A stretch of 64,000 nt of DNA from Mangifera indica (Eukaryota; Streptophyta; Magnoliopsida; Sapindales; Anacardiaceae). The position numbers were made by a program, and so were the translations under genes. The DNA lies in contig NC_058153.1 of assembly GCF_011075055.1 (NCBI RefSeq), forward strand, positions 5,766,001-5,830,000. Direction: 5' to 3'. Shown here piece after piece: positions 22,238-33,845 of this stretch (position 1 is the stretch's first letter; each line of letters begins with the position of its first letter). A model generated the notes under the pieces. The model was not told the DNA's origin, made no database searches, and worked only from the letters and a program-made list of their open reading frames with translations.

Positions 22238-22650
22238 CACTACAAAAAAACAGGGCTTTACAGATCATTTCTCATCGTTAAAGAGCTTTAGTGACAGAAA
22301 AAATTATATCGTTAACTGTCGTTATAATTTTTGTCGTTAAAAGTATTAACGATGGGAAAAAGAGTCCCGTTGTTAATATAAATAACGAGAGATGTAAGTC
22401 TCATTGTTAAAAATAACAATAACAACGAATATTTCTGTCACTAAAACAATGTATTTGGTCTTTGAAAATAACAATGATGAATACTCTCATAGTTATAGCA
22501 ATATTTATCGGTCCTTAAACATCAATGATAAATATTTTCATTGTTATAGTAATATTTACCTGTCCCTAAATATAATATCAACAATGAATATTTCTATTGT
22601 GATAGTAATAAAAGTTATGAACAAATTATATCAAATCAGGCATAATATCA
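22238..22650. mobile_element. CACTA-type transposon terminus
   Basis: The sequence CACTACAAAAAAACAGGGC at 22238 is a canonical CACTA end. It is followed by clustered subterminal motifs (cgttaac, gtcgttataa, tcgttaaaag, ttaacgatggg, ataacgagag), which are typical transposase-binding arrays. The matching TAGTG end was not found in the window, so the right border is unknown; 22650 marks only where obvious repeats stop. It truncates the PB1 pseudogene. Confidence 0.6.
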
Positions 22651-23270
22651 ATCCAACAATCAAATGAAAATATAGACTACATAGTTAAAAAAGAATTCAT
22701 AAGAAGTCTTTTATTTATCTAACATTAATAATCATTCCAAAAGTTACAAAAGAATCATAAACAAAACAATAAAAATAGCTAAAAAAACAAAATTGACTTC
22801 ATAGAAACAAAAGATTATCAATCTCAAGATTATTATGTAAGAGGTTTAAAAATATGATAACTATCTAACAAAAAGTTGCCAAAATGCTTTCATATCGTCT
22901 AGCTTTAAACATCATTTTGTAAAAAATTGAATCATTTGGTAAAAGAAAAAAAAATACACTTTAGGATTCGATGTCTCTTCATGTCTTACCTTGTCTTGAT
23001 CCACTCTTTTTCCTCTATCACAATGGTGCAATCATCTATTTTACTCTAAACCCATATTAGAGAATGAATATTACTTATAGATGTATGCAATGTGAACTTG
23101 GTAAAGAGATACTCACTGCATAAATAATTTTGAAGGAGTTTCCGTCATCACGTATAACAAGTAAATCACTCTTTTTATCCTTGCTTGGAATTATGACCTA
23201 TAAGAAGCACATTGACTCTTAAAACAAAAATCTTGGCCTAAAGTAACCAATAAATCAAAAATAAAAGAAG
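22651..23270. other. AT-rich stretch without a gene
   Basis: No coding region recognised; possibly the interior of the CACTA-type element. Confidence 0.35.
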
Positions 23271-23282
23271 AAAACATTGTTT

Positions 23283-23610
23283 ATTGAGATGTTGGATGAA
23301 GGTGTTTGTCTTGATGTCTTGACATTTAGTGTGCTCCCAAATGAGCTTTGCAAGAAGAGGAAGTCAATGCGTTGAAGGGAGTTGTTTGATACGATGATGA
23401 GTAAAGAATGCAGGCCTAATGAATATAGGTATATGTACTACTTTGATGAATTGGTTTTGCAAGAATCCAAAAGTTATATAAGCTATGAGTCTTTATTCAA
23501 AAGGAATTAGGCCAGGCCACAAATTCTTACTTATAACACATAGTTAATAAGTCTTTTTTTTACCTGTAAAGATAAATATGCAAGAAAACTATTTGGGGCA
23601 CTGCAACTGA
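23283..23610 (+). pseudogene. Pentatricopeptide repeat (PPR) protein fragment
   Basis: The plus strand reads MLDEGVCLDVLTFSVLPNEL, then CKK…RELFDTMMSKECRPNEYRY, and further on 'ILTYNT', 'CK' and 'ARKLF'. This is the 35-residue PPR pattern (…G..PDV.T(Y/F)..L.(D/N).LCK.G....A..LF..M...G..P). A stop at 23373 and others break it. Only two to three repeats remain. PPR proteins bind organellar RNA; this fragment cannot. The next 200 bases (to about 23840) may hold further decayed coding sequence. Confidence 0.7.
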
Positions 23611-24160
23611 ATAGTGTTCCACTAAATTTAATTATATATAAAATGTGCTATTGAACTATTTCAACTGAAAGTTTCTATTTTTTCCTTTCTTTACCAATAT
23701 ATATATATATATAGAAACTTTCAGCCTGAATTACAAACCATTGCAATTGATGTTGCAGAAACACTCGTAGCAAGATGCCATGCCCTGTGCAAGACAGTGG
23801 AGCTTGAAAAACAGGGAATACATGGACATATGGAGAGCTGCTCCTTGTTTTAATTTGGAAAAAAGATTAAAAGCATAATAAAAGAAATCATCCAGAAATT
23901 GCAAGAGACATAGATGAATTTATATAGCAGTAGAAGCACAAGGTCTGTGATATATCAAATTACAAGGTGGTGGTAGATTAGAAAAACAAGGGTAATATGT
24001 TTGCTTGAATATAAAAATTAAGGCAGCCTTCTACATTTGTTGGCAAGAACACATGCACACCAGATGAACAAAATGAGAAAAAAGAAATTTATAATATCTA
24101 AGTACCATAAATATGAAAAAGTGGCACAGGCACCAGTCAATACAGTAGGACTGAACTTAC

Positions 24161-24852
24161 ATATCAACTTCATCGAATGTTGTCAACATTGCAAATGTAT
24201 TCTGAGAGTCCTTCAATGTTGTAGCAACCCTTTTCTGTAGCCTTGTCATAGGAACCTGCAATCATGAACAATCTGGAGTGACAAGCAAGATCATCACGGT
24301 TTCTTCAATAAGATGTTTTCTTAAATAATGTCTCTGAGAAAATAAAAACAATAGACATCCACAAACATTTTTTGATCTAAGCAGAGAACCATGTCAAAAC
24401 TCACCCATCTTTCCCTGCCCTTAGGCGGAAGCTGGGGCTCCGTTGCAGAGCACTTAGTAGGTGGCAGAGACGGTGATTTAGGCTGCTTCTCCAAGACAGG
24501 TGCTGTTTCAACTTTAGGATTTGGCTTCTCCTCTTCTATCCTTTCAGCAAGAGATGGCTTAGGAGCAGCCCTCTCTGGTATTTTCTCCAACAGAGCTACA
24601 TGAGCAACACCTTCACCAGACTTTGAAATGATAGCAATTTTGAAACATGGTTCCATAGTCTCTCCTTCTTTGGCTACAAGCTGCAAGAAATTAAAACACA
24701 GAAGCTAGCATCAACATTAATAAATCTAGTCGCAGTAGAGATGGGGGAAAAAGTAACCATTGTGCAAAAAGCTAGAAAAGTAATAAGAATAGACATTTTA
24801 GCATTACCTCTTTAATCACACCTGCTTCTGGACTTGCAACATCAATTTTTAC
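24161..24852 (-). pseudogene. Three-exon fragment of 2-oxoglutarate dehydrogenase E2 (dihydrolipoyl succinyltransferase)
   Basis: Exons 24852-24808, 24680-24405 and 24255-24161 keep correct AG/GT borders and one open frame of 138 codons and two bases. Exon one gives VKIDVASPEAGVIKE, the end of the lipoyl domain. Exon two gives 'LVAKEGETMEPCFKIAIISK', then a Pro/Glu/Lys linker ending 'SATEPQLPPKGRERW'. Exon three gives '[20 protein letters not shown]' and '[11 protein letters not shown]', the start of the catalytic domain. The full mitochondrial enzyme has upstream targeting and lipoyl exons and a downstream catalytic core with the HxxxD site; both are absent. An RlmN-like fragment lies immediately upstream. 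Conserved Gly-Thr in 'EPGTKIA' is CF here. It looks like a captured genomic fragment, possibly still spliced if transcribed. Confidence 0.85.
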
Positions 24853-25320
24853 CTGGCAGGAGATTAACATTACAAGTATTAAGAAATCCCAGTTTTCTAA
24901 TTCACCGCTAAAAGGCAAAGGAAATCCTAGATCAGATGCACAAAACCAAGTCTTGGCTTGATGAACCATTAAAAACCATTACAATTCAACTTTCACCAAT
25001 CTACTGCAGGAAGCAGCAAACAAACATTACCACATAATTCATCCTCCATGGAAGCAATTAAAAAATTCATTCACGCTGAGCACAAAGAAACTCCAACTAA
25101 AGCCTAGTAGATATGAAAAGAATCAAACCACAAAGGTTATTGGAAGAAAATGAAATACCAATGAAGCAACTTTTCCCAAGAAATACTAGGAAATTTCCGG
25201 GCCTTTCAAAATCACCAATGAAGTTTATCCATAGATTAGCATAGATGTAATAAAGGCTGTTACAAGGACAAAATAACAAAATTAGTCCCCATGCTCCAAC
25301 TTTAAAATTTAAGGGCTCAC

Positions 25321-25710
25321 CACTTGAGATGTCTCTAGCAGTTTGCCAAGCTGGTGAGCATGTGGCTCTTCATCATTCACCTTATCCAGCATGATGTACT
25401 CAATAAATATTTTTTGCTGACTGAAAGTTTAAGATTAAAAATGAGTTAAAATCTGAAATATTTCGCAAAAAGAGAGGGGGAGAGTCACACAGAGAGAATT
25501 GCAAATTAATTTTCAAGAAACATTTGTGAATCAATTGTTACCTATTCTTTTGATATGCATGAAGTGCACTCATAAGTTTTTCCAGAGGAAAAGCTTGAGC
25601 TGCAGGCATTATCTGGCAAAAAACTCTTGAACTGGTGCATGAAGGGATACAGCTAAATTCAAACCTGGTAGACCACTATGAAGCTTATTGATAGCATGAA
25701 CAATGCCAAC
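25321..25710 (-). pseudogene. RlmN-like radical-SAM rRNA methyltransferase fragment, copy A
   Basis: Exon 25710-25542 reads VGIVHAINKLHSGLPGLNLA, then VSLHAPVQE, then, after a 1-base shift, 'IMPAAQAFPLEKLMSALHAY'. Exon 25420-25321 reads 'QQKIFIEYIMLDKVNDEEPH', then AHQLGKLLETSQV. This is the C-terminal part of the RlmN/Cfr family ('LA(I/V)SLHAP', 'FIEYIMLDGVND…HA'), which methylates adenine in organellar or bacterial-type 23S rRNA and tRNA. The radical-SAM CxxxCxxC cluster part is missing upstream. The frameshift lies in a T-run opposite plus-strand 25615-25622. The splice sites look normal. The same frameshift is in copy B. Confidence 0.82.
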
Positions 25711-25789
25711 CTACACTAAGATTAGATGCAATTGGCAGGCTTGTAAGTCAAGTGTCTCCTGCATTCATAAGCCATTACGCCATTTTAAC

Positions 25790-25915
25790 ATAATCAATGT
25801 AATATTTCTTAGAGATATGCTGTGACAGTAGCTCCAGCCAAGTACTCCTAGCAATAGACAGTGATGGAATAATGTTCTCCTCTAATGAACTTGACAAACA
25901 TTCTCTAACACTAGC
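25790..25915 (-). other. Coding-like exon of unknown family, copy A
   Basis: After an acceptor-like TTTTAG the minus strand reads 'ASVRECLSSSLEENIIPSLS' and 'IARSTWLELLSQHISKKYYI', then 'DYVKMA' and a stop. I do not recognise the family; it does not continue the RlmN-like frame. The counterpart in copy B is near 48060-48190. It may be a further captured exon. Confidence 0.35.
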
Positions 25916-25919
25916 CTAA

Positions 25920-27200
25920 AATGAACACGACATTAAAAACTAATCACTTGACGTTCATGTACACATACAAATTAAGCATTACATAATTAACTAAATTAAC
26001 CTAGGTAGTAATATTAATGAATATTGAGTGATCAATGCAAGTAACAATCTAGTGAAATGATATTACCCAAGTTAAGTAAACTCAAGACAATCGTGTATAA
26101 TTAAACATTATGATCACATAGGATTCAAATCAAAGATTGTGTTGTTAATAACAATGGGAAAAAAACAAAAAGCTATAGACAAAATTCACCTCCTGCAATA
26201 TCTTGTCTATCATATAAGCCACAATAAATGGAACACTAAGCCAAAAAAATGCAGAGAAAGGCAACTTACAAAAACAAACACACTACAAAAAAATGTTATA
26301 GACACTGAAAAACTCAAGGCCGGGAGAAGCCAACCCAGCAGCCACAAACCATTCCCTTCCAAGCAAAAACACAATGAGGAACTACAACAGGAGAAGCAGC
26401 AACACTCAAGCAAAAAGAAAAAAAAACTCTGGTTTTTTATCAACTAATTTGACGAAGTCTGACATGTAAACACTCCAGTTCTTTTCATTATACTTATTTT
26501 TCAATCCAGGGGAGGAGAAGCAACCCCACTCAAGCAAAATAACTTCTATTGACAAAAACGAAATGAGTTCAGTATAAATTGAAAAATTGAAAATCATGAA
26601 AGAGTCGAAGACGAACACAGGACAGGAGAGACGCCAGAGAGAAGACGAGTTCCCGTCGACCGTCGTCAATGCTATGATGAAGACAGACAGTTCAATGCAC
26701 TAACGATTCGAAGACGAGCTCAGGAGAGTTCGCCAGATTTTGAGCGCCGGAGAGGAGCCATTTGAGAGGTCGGGGAGGAGAAATTTGAGACGCCGGAGAG
26801 GAGACGACTTTCGACACCGGACTCATCAACAGAGGAAGCCAACATTTGACGAGTACTGTAGGTCGGGGATTTTAATTGGAAAATGTCGCTTAAAAATAGA
26901 TTACAACTTTTTTATTTATCCCTGAATTCGGCTCAGGAAGTTAGAGCATTAAATTTTATTTTCTATTAAATATTATTTAATTTTGATGAAAATATTTGGG
27001 TCGGCTTTATAGTTTGGATTTTTTTTGGTAAAAGTATATTTAAATCAAGTTGATTCAATCTCAAAAGCTATTTCGGTTTGGTTCGATCAAACTCAATTTG
27101 TTTAGTTTAAATTTGAGTCAAGCTAGAATAAAAAAATTTTTGAAACTGAGTTAAATTCAAGCTACAGGATGTTCAAATCATTATTAGTATTCGATTTGAA
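25920..27200. other. Spacer between RlmN-like fragment and TIR element
   Basis: Low-complexity purine/pyrimidine sequence (26200-26450) and a GC-richer part (26640-26870) with 'gccggagaggag' phrases. On the minus strand a 41-codon frame (26845-26720) begins with ATG in a leader-like context, possibly the start of a lost gene, but copy B does not preserve it well. From 26930 it is AT-rich, with repeated 'aaactcaatttg' phrases like hAT-type subterminal repeats. Confidence 0.35.
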
Positions 27201-27209
27201 TTTATAATT

Positions 27210-28101
27210 GGCCAAACGACTATTTCCCATCCAAGGTTTGATGATTTCTCAAAAGTCCCCCCTTTAACTATAGAAACACCAAACACCCACCCATGGTTGG
27301 TTAGATTTAACCAAACCCTAACGGTGATAGGGGTAAAATCGTCATTTTTGCTATAATATTAAAAATAAACTTAAATACAATCTATTTTGCCCCCTTAAAC
27401 TTTAAAAACTAAAACTTTCCCCCAGCCTAAGTTTTAAAAAATTGCAGTTTCACCCTAGGGTTTCTTTTTGAAATCTCCGACGACATTTTCGGCTCCATTG
27501 CCGACGGTCTCTCCCTCTCGAAGCATCCTCTCCTTTCGGCGATCTCTTTCCTTCCATTTGGACCCCTCATCGGAGTCGGAGAAGCCGTGGAAGACGAAGA
27601 ACTTCGTCGGGGAAGACGAAGTTCTTCGTCTTCCCAGTCGTCGTCGTCGTCTTCATCTTCCAACTGCGATCGGGCTTAATCTTCATCTTCATGTTCCAAT
27701 TGCGATCGTCGTCGTCAGATAAGTCATATGGGAAGACGATTTCTCTTCCCAGACGACTTATCTCAGCGTCGGATGAGTAGTGCAAGAGTTTAGGGAGGCC
27801 GTCGGTGGAAGAGAAACCGTCGGGAGAGGAAGACGGCCAGTGATGGCGCCAGAGAGCTAAACCTTAGGGGGGAAATGCGATATTTTCAAACCCTAGGGGG
27901 GGAAATGAGATATTTTCAAACTTAGCTTAGGGAAAAAAATCTTAGTTTTTAAACTTTTAGGGGGGAAAATGAGATTAAATTTACCACCGTTAGGGTTTGG
28001 TTAAATCTAACCGGTCATGGGTGGGTCTTTGGTGTTTCCATAGTTAAAGGGGGGACTTTTGAGAAATCATCAAACCTTGGGTGGGAAATAGTCGTTTGGC
28101 C
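27210..28101. mobile_element. Mutator-type TIR element with 9-bp duplication and a paralogous empty site
   Basis: The ends are inverted repeats of about 115 bp starting GGCCAAACGACTATTTCCC, with about six mismatches by eye and weaker similarity further in. The 9-bp direct repeat TTTATAATT flanks the element exactly (27201-27209, 28102-28110). In copy B the same place (49407-49415) has a single TTTATAATT and no element, so it inserted into copy A after the duplication or was absent from the copy that became B. The interior is GC-rich, with inverted gaagacgaag/cttcgtcttc units, and encodes no transposase. Confidence 0.93.
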
Positions 28102-28366
28102 TTTATAATTTGGATTTTCAAATTGGTGATTTGAATTCATTGCCCCAATTCTTCGAGTTTGCAACCTATTTACAAAAAGATAAAGTCTTCTTCTGTATTT
28201 CTTGTTTAAGTAATACTGTATATGCAGAATCCATTACTCAAAGTTGAAATTGAAGGAAAATCAAAATCCAATATTCAAAGTTTAACTAGATAGATAGTCA
28301 TCAACTAGAAAGATCACAAACAAGAAACTAAGTGCATAAATAAACACACATCACAACACCATTTAT

Positions 28367-31300
28367 TTAGGTGCCTCTTACATCTTGCTGAAACTGCAAC
28401 TTGATCTTCTTGAGTTTTGCCACGGCATCTTGCATATTGATCCTCTGTTCAGGTGATTCTATGGAACAATTCAAAGCCAAATTCATGATGCTTAACAAGC
28501 AATTCACTTTGGCTGCAAAACCATTCTCTTTTCTTAACAAATTCGCATCCACAACTTCAGTAACTGCATCAGGCAGTGATGCCTCCACCAAGTTCTTTAA
28601 GTTTATTTCTCCGGCAAACATCTCATCTGTGGGCTTCTTTCTTGTGAAAGTTTCCATCAGCAAAATCCCAAAACTATAGACATCTCCTCTTGTGGACACA
28701 ATCCCCATTGATCCATACTCTGCAAATTTACATTATATTCATCATTAAAAGTAAATAACATTTTAACTGAGATTTAGAATTGAAACTTCACCTGGTGCCA
28801 TATACCCCATAGTAGCTAATGTAAGGGTTCGTGTCTTCGAATCTCCTTCATCCAAGAGCTTGGCAATGCCGAAATCACTAACATGGGCAGTCATATCCTC
28901 GTCTAATAAGATATTCTGAGGCTTCAGATCACAATGAATGACTGGTGTTGAATAATCATGATGGAGATATTCAAGAGCCGATGCAACATCTATCATTATG
29001 TTCAACCTTTGTAGTATATCTAGGAAATAGTTGTGAGAATACAACCACTTCTCAAGACTACCATTGGGCATGAATTCGAGTATCAAGGCCTTAAAATCAA
29101 TGTTACAACAGCTGCTTAAGACTTTTATGAGATTTCGATGACGAATGTTGCGTAATACTTCACATTCAGAATCAAAGCTTTTGAGTACTCTTTCTACTTG
29201 CAAATTAAAAACCTTTATTGCAACTATAGTTCCATCCAAAAGTGTTCCTTTGAATACAGAACCGAAGCTGCCAATACCAAGCAAGTTGCACTCACTAAAA
29301 TCATCAGTGGCTTGTTGAATTTCCAGATATGATGTTCTTCTCCATGTTGCTAAAGGTAACGAATTGACTCGATCAACTGAAAAATGTTTTTTTCTATAAT
29401 AACACCTTACGCAGACAAAGGTTACAATCACTACCATTAAAATTGGCAGGACTGAAGGCAAAATGTATTTCATTACTAGTGTTTTTGATCGTTTGATGGT
29501 GTCAACATTGCAAGGAGGAACCCCTTGCCTTGACAAACCACACAATGCATGATTTAACAAAAAAGATTGAGCAAAAAATGTTTTGAAAGGACCTTTGCTA
29601 GGAATTTCTCCTTGTAAATTATTTACAGAGACATTGAAGTTCTTGAGATAGGTGAGAGCCTCCAATGATTTGGGAATTTCTCCTGAAAGACTATTGTTAG
29701 AGAGATCCAAGGATAACAAGCTTATCAATGCCCCAAATGTGTTAGGGATGACACCTTCAAATCTATTGTTCGCCAAAGATAGAGTTTCAAGAGATTGAAG
29801 GTCCCCAAGGGTGGTGGGAATGTTTCCTGACAAGAGATTTTTTGACAAATCTAGACCTCTCAAGACCTTCAAGTTTTGTATACTTGGAGATAAAAAACCA
29901 CTCAATGAATTCGATGACAAGTTTACCTGCAAGATATACTGAAGAGTCCATAAAGATGAGGGTATGCTAGAGTTTAATTTGTTTGAGCCTAACTGCAGTT
30001 CTCTCAGAGAAGTCAAATTTGCCATGCATGTTGGTATTGGTCCAGAAAGCATATTATCACTCAATAGCAGATAATTTAACATGTGTAATTGGCAAAGCTC
30101 ATAAGGAATGAATCCCAAAAAGTTATTTTTTTCTAGCCACAGACCTTGGAGATTCCGCAAATTTCCCATTGTTGTTGGAATAAATCCGTTCAAGTCATTT
30201 TCTGAAAGATCTAAAGTTATCAAGCTATGCAAGTTACCCATCTCAGCAGGAATGTTGCCCTTGATCTTGCAACTACTTGCAACAAAACTCTCGAGAGTTG
30301 CAGATAAATTGCCGATTGAAAGTGGTATGACGCCATACAGTGGATTATATTCCAAGAATAGATTCTTTAGTTTCCTGCAATTTGTCAAAGAAGACAAAAA
30401 GTTCCATTCTGCTGTAGGCGATTCAGTGGTGAAGTTATTCATCCCAAGGTTAAGCCATTCGAGGAATTTCAAGTTGCCAAATGTATTTGGAACAAGCCCA
30501 GAAAAAAAGTTGGAGAAGAGATCTAGCGTAGCCAGCTTGGAAGCATTGGTAATGGAGGTGGGGATTGTTCCAGTAAGTTCATTTGACGCTATGGCAAGAA
30601 GCTCCAAATTGGGAACCCCCTGGCCAATGGTTGATGGTAGATAGCCTGAAAGGTTATTCTCATATAGACTAATATTTATTATGGTTGAAATATTGAAGAT
30701 TGAGGCTGGTATTACACCACTTAAGCTATTGGAATCTAGATATAGAACTTGTAGATTTTGCAAATTGCCTATCTCCTCTGGAATTTCGCCTGCCAAGACG
30801 GAAAGGTTGAAACATACTTTTTAATAAAATATAAGAAACAGAAACCTGTAAATAGATTAAAATTTTAAACATTGGTAATGTGATCCCAACAGGATAAAAA
30901 TTGACAGAAGGGCTATTTTTTCTAATTTTTTTTTAATTTTTTTTAATTTTAAACGTTAGAGTTTCAATTTTTTTTAGTTTCTTAAACGCCCCAAAATATT
31001 TCATACCAGTTTCAAGGTATTTAAGAAATTGAAATGCTTCAAACAAGAAAAGACTCACCCCAAGGTGTGTGGGCAAACAATAATGCATAAAACTGAAATG
31101 AAGAGGAGGCAATATAATACGCATGTTATCCAATCTAGTTCATATGTCAAACAAATCAAAGTGTGCATGTACAATATAATATTAAAATCAATAAAACTAT
31201 AGTTACACATATTTGAGTATATAATTAGGTACACAGATGTGATTGAATAATTTTGAATGACGGATAAAATAACAGCTAATCACATGATGAAACATTATCT

Positions 31301-33785
31301 ATATGTCCAATTGCATATGCAAAAGTGTGTGCACATGACATATCTCTATTAAAATCACAAGTCTTAAAGAAGTGTAAATACCTGTTAACTTGTTATCCCT
31401 GAGATCTAACGAACTGAGAGAAGTACAATTCTTGATATCCTTAGGAATATTGCCGCTTATCGCATTGCGTTCAAGTCTAATGTCCTCAAGTGATGGAATG
31501 TGTTTGCAGATATCAGCTGGGAGACTGCCGAATAGGCCACTGCTGTCTAGATAAAAAGACTCCAAAGAAGAAATGTTTAAGATGAATGACGGGAAGAGAC
31601 CAACTGTAAATTGAAAATCCAATCAAAATAGACTTAGAACAAAGCTTAGTTCACTAATTTATCATGAAATTTTGACTACTAATAGGTGCCTATATGATGT
31701 GTAATTTTGAACATCGTTTTGAGATACAGCGAAAACTTGTACTGCTGACTGTTTTATGAGTGTGAGAGGGTAACTCTGCTATAAATGCTCCCAATTATTC
31801 GCAATGTTGGGTGGGGACACATGTTTTAAGTTTAGGCCCGTTAGTGGTTGGATGTAGTGACCCAAATTCTACAATAAGTGTATTGGGAATAGATTGGGCG
31901 TTCAAGTATAACAACACTTGTTCTTATTTGAAGCACAGGCATTACACTTGAAACTCCGAATCATAGCAGGATATTGAACGACCGAAGGAATTGTATCGTT
32001 CCCTTTTGAACCACTAGGACTTAAAGTAGTGATTATTTTGTGTTACTTTAATTATTTGATTTAGTGTTTTGGAATAACCTAAATTAACACACTCTTTACT
32101 ATTTTCACTCAATGTATGTTGTTGCACATTTTTTAACAAGGGCACTTGCTCAACAATAAAACTATATATACGTATTTTTAGTATATAATTTAAGTATAAA
32201 GATGATTTTAAATTAAAGATAAAGTTAACATCTAATCACATGATGACATATTATATATATACCAAAAATACATACACATAACATTGCTCTTTGTTATAAA
32301 TCTATTTTTTCTAGATTAATTAACTCAATTAATTTATCATTGACGTATAAAGAATGAATGGAACTTGATATGGTCAATCTAAATAAAGAGTAATGTTATG
32401 TGTACGTATTTTTGAATATATAATTGGATACACAAATGATGTATTATCATGTGATTATGTGTTACTTTATTCTTCATTTAAATTTACTTAATCACAAAAT
32501 AATATATGATTTCTATACCTAACTGTGCACTCAAAAATATGTATAGTTTTATTTCTAAAAATATACTGAATTTTGGAAGGAATTATACCGGCTAAATGAT
32601 TGAAACCAAGAGTCAAAGACCGTAGATTCTTCAACTTGCCAATACCTTGTGGAATGTCACCTGCTAGAGGACAAAAATTTGCCAAAACATACGGTTACTA
32701 GAGATTAAATAAAAGAAACATGGGGATTACATTTTGTAGCCTTATTGACAGCCAAATTATGCCAGGATGAGAATCATCTCTAATCACATAATAAATACTA
32801 TCCATACAGTTTTATTGATCATGAATACACATGCCAGCTAAAAGTAAATTATGCTAAAAAAATGCGGTGCAATCATACCTTCTAAGTTATTGTCATTAAG
32901 ATTCAAAATCGTAATCTTGCTCGAATTTCCAATATTTTGTGGTATGAGCCCTGTGAATTTATTGTACGACAATGAATAAACATTAGCCTCACTGCAGTTG
33001 CCTAAACTTCCTGGAATCTGGCCAGAAAATCCATTCGCAGATAGAGTTAGCCATTCAAGTTTGGGAAGACGGTTACAGAGACCATCCGGCAGACTGCCAG
33101 ACAAAAAATTGCCGGTTAAACGAAGCTCTTGTAGCGACGAACTGTTGTAGATGCTACTCCAAGGTATGGAGCCCGAGAGGAAGTTATATCCCATAAAGAA
33201 AATTTTAAGCCTGGTGAGCTTCGCAATCTCTGGTGAAATGCTTCCTTCGATATTATTGTTGCGTGCCCACAAGCCCTCTAGCGTAGTTACATTAAAGAGA
33301 ACATCTGGGATGGTACCTGAGAAATTATTATATTGAAGTTCCAGGATTTGGAGTTTGGATAAGAGACCAATAAATCCTGGAATATCTCCACTTATTCTAT
33401 TGTTACCGACAGAAAAGATTCTAAGTCGGCGTAATTGTCCCAGTTCATTTGGCAGATGACCGTGGAAATTGTTGTAACTAAGATCAAGTTTCACCAGGAA
33501 TGAGAGATTGCCCAGGTGTGGAGAGATGGTGCCACCGAGATCCATGAATGAAAGGTTCAAGGCTGTGACTCTCTCATGGCGAGCACCACAGGAAATACCA
33601 ACCCAGCTGCAAATTGGATTAGAAATGGACCAGTTATATGCCAGTACACTGTAAGGATCGGAAGTGATATGTGCTTTGAATTGAAGAAGAGTAAATTGAT
33701 CGGTTGTTAAATTTTTGGCAGTCATAGCCAAGGTAGCCATGAAACAGTAATGCAAAAGCAAATAGATGGACAAGATATTACCCAT
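28367..33785 (-). CDS. LRR receptor-like serine/threonine kinase, subfamily XII (Xa21/FLS2/EFR type), copy A
   Basis: Five exons (33785-32879, 32660-32589, 31603-31382, 30789-28792, 28719-28367), all phase-1 junctions with AG/GT borders, give 1183 residues and one open frame. In order: signal peptide (1 to about 25); LRR N-terminal cap with a CxWxGxxC motif (PICSWVGISC); more than twenty extracellular LRRs (exon 2 is a single 72-bp LRR unit); one membrane span (about 839-861); and a kinase with GxGxFGxV at 905-912, AIK lysine 926, HCD at 1019-1021 and DFG at 1039-1041. The Cys in HCDLKPQN makes it a non-RD kinase, the type tied to pattern-recognition immunity. The C-terminus is short ('FQQDVRGT'). 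I chose MGNIL at 33785, since it leads into a signal peptide and copy B starts there; an upstream ATG at 33887 is open but not conserved. The ligand is unknown. Confidence 0.93.
31190..31345. repeat. Hairpin MITE in intron 3 of receptor copy A
   Basis: Same palindromic family: left arm 'aaaactatagttacacatat', right arm '…gcaaaagtgtgtgcacatga', centre 'taatcacatgatgaaacatt'. It is retained at the same place in copy B (52528-52676), so it predates the duplication. Confidence 0.5.
31640..32150. other. Intron 2 of receptor copy A, non-coding
   Basis: The intron between exons 2 and 3 is almost 1 kb. This part carries no exon-like sequence. A stretch around 31830-32030 matches 53160-53363 in copy B closely; after that the copies diverge because copy B has a different insert. 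Confidence 0.55.
32156..32548. repeat. Two hairpin MITE copies in intron 2 of receptor copy A
   Basis: Copies at about 32156-32283 and 32388-32548. The second is the clearer palindrome, with 'tatgtgtacgtatttttgaa' on the left, 'actcaaaaatatgtatag' on the right and 'ttatcatgtgattatgtgtt' inside. Copy B keeps the second at 54086-54246 and only the tail of the first near 53945-53985. Confidence 0.55.
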
Positions 33786-33845
33786 TGAATTGTGTAGTAA
33801 GAGTATGAAGTGTGAAAAGAACTTATAACGACGATAATTCAGCAA

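Noticed and set aside
26281..26295. CACTACAAAAAAA, resembling a CACTA end
   Set aside because: No subterminal repeats follow, it has the same polarity as the 22238 end instead of the opposite, and the duplicate block has 'cacttcaaaaaaaa' here as ordinary sequence.
26139..26669. Low-complexity frames (Lys/Gln-rich, Phe/Ser/Cys-rich)
   Set aside because: Compositional artefacts, overlapping on both strands, with no domain and poor conservation in the duplicate.
27427..27785. Asp/Glu- and Arg/Ser-rich frames inside the TIR element
   Set aside because: They arise from the palindromic gaagacgaag units, are open on both strands, and contain no transposase motif.
30108..30644. 178-codon plus-strand frame antisense to the receptor
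   Set aside because: Antisense shadow of LRR exon 4; the same shadow occurs in copy B at 51440-51976, as expected from the codon pattern.
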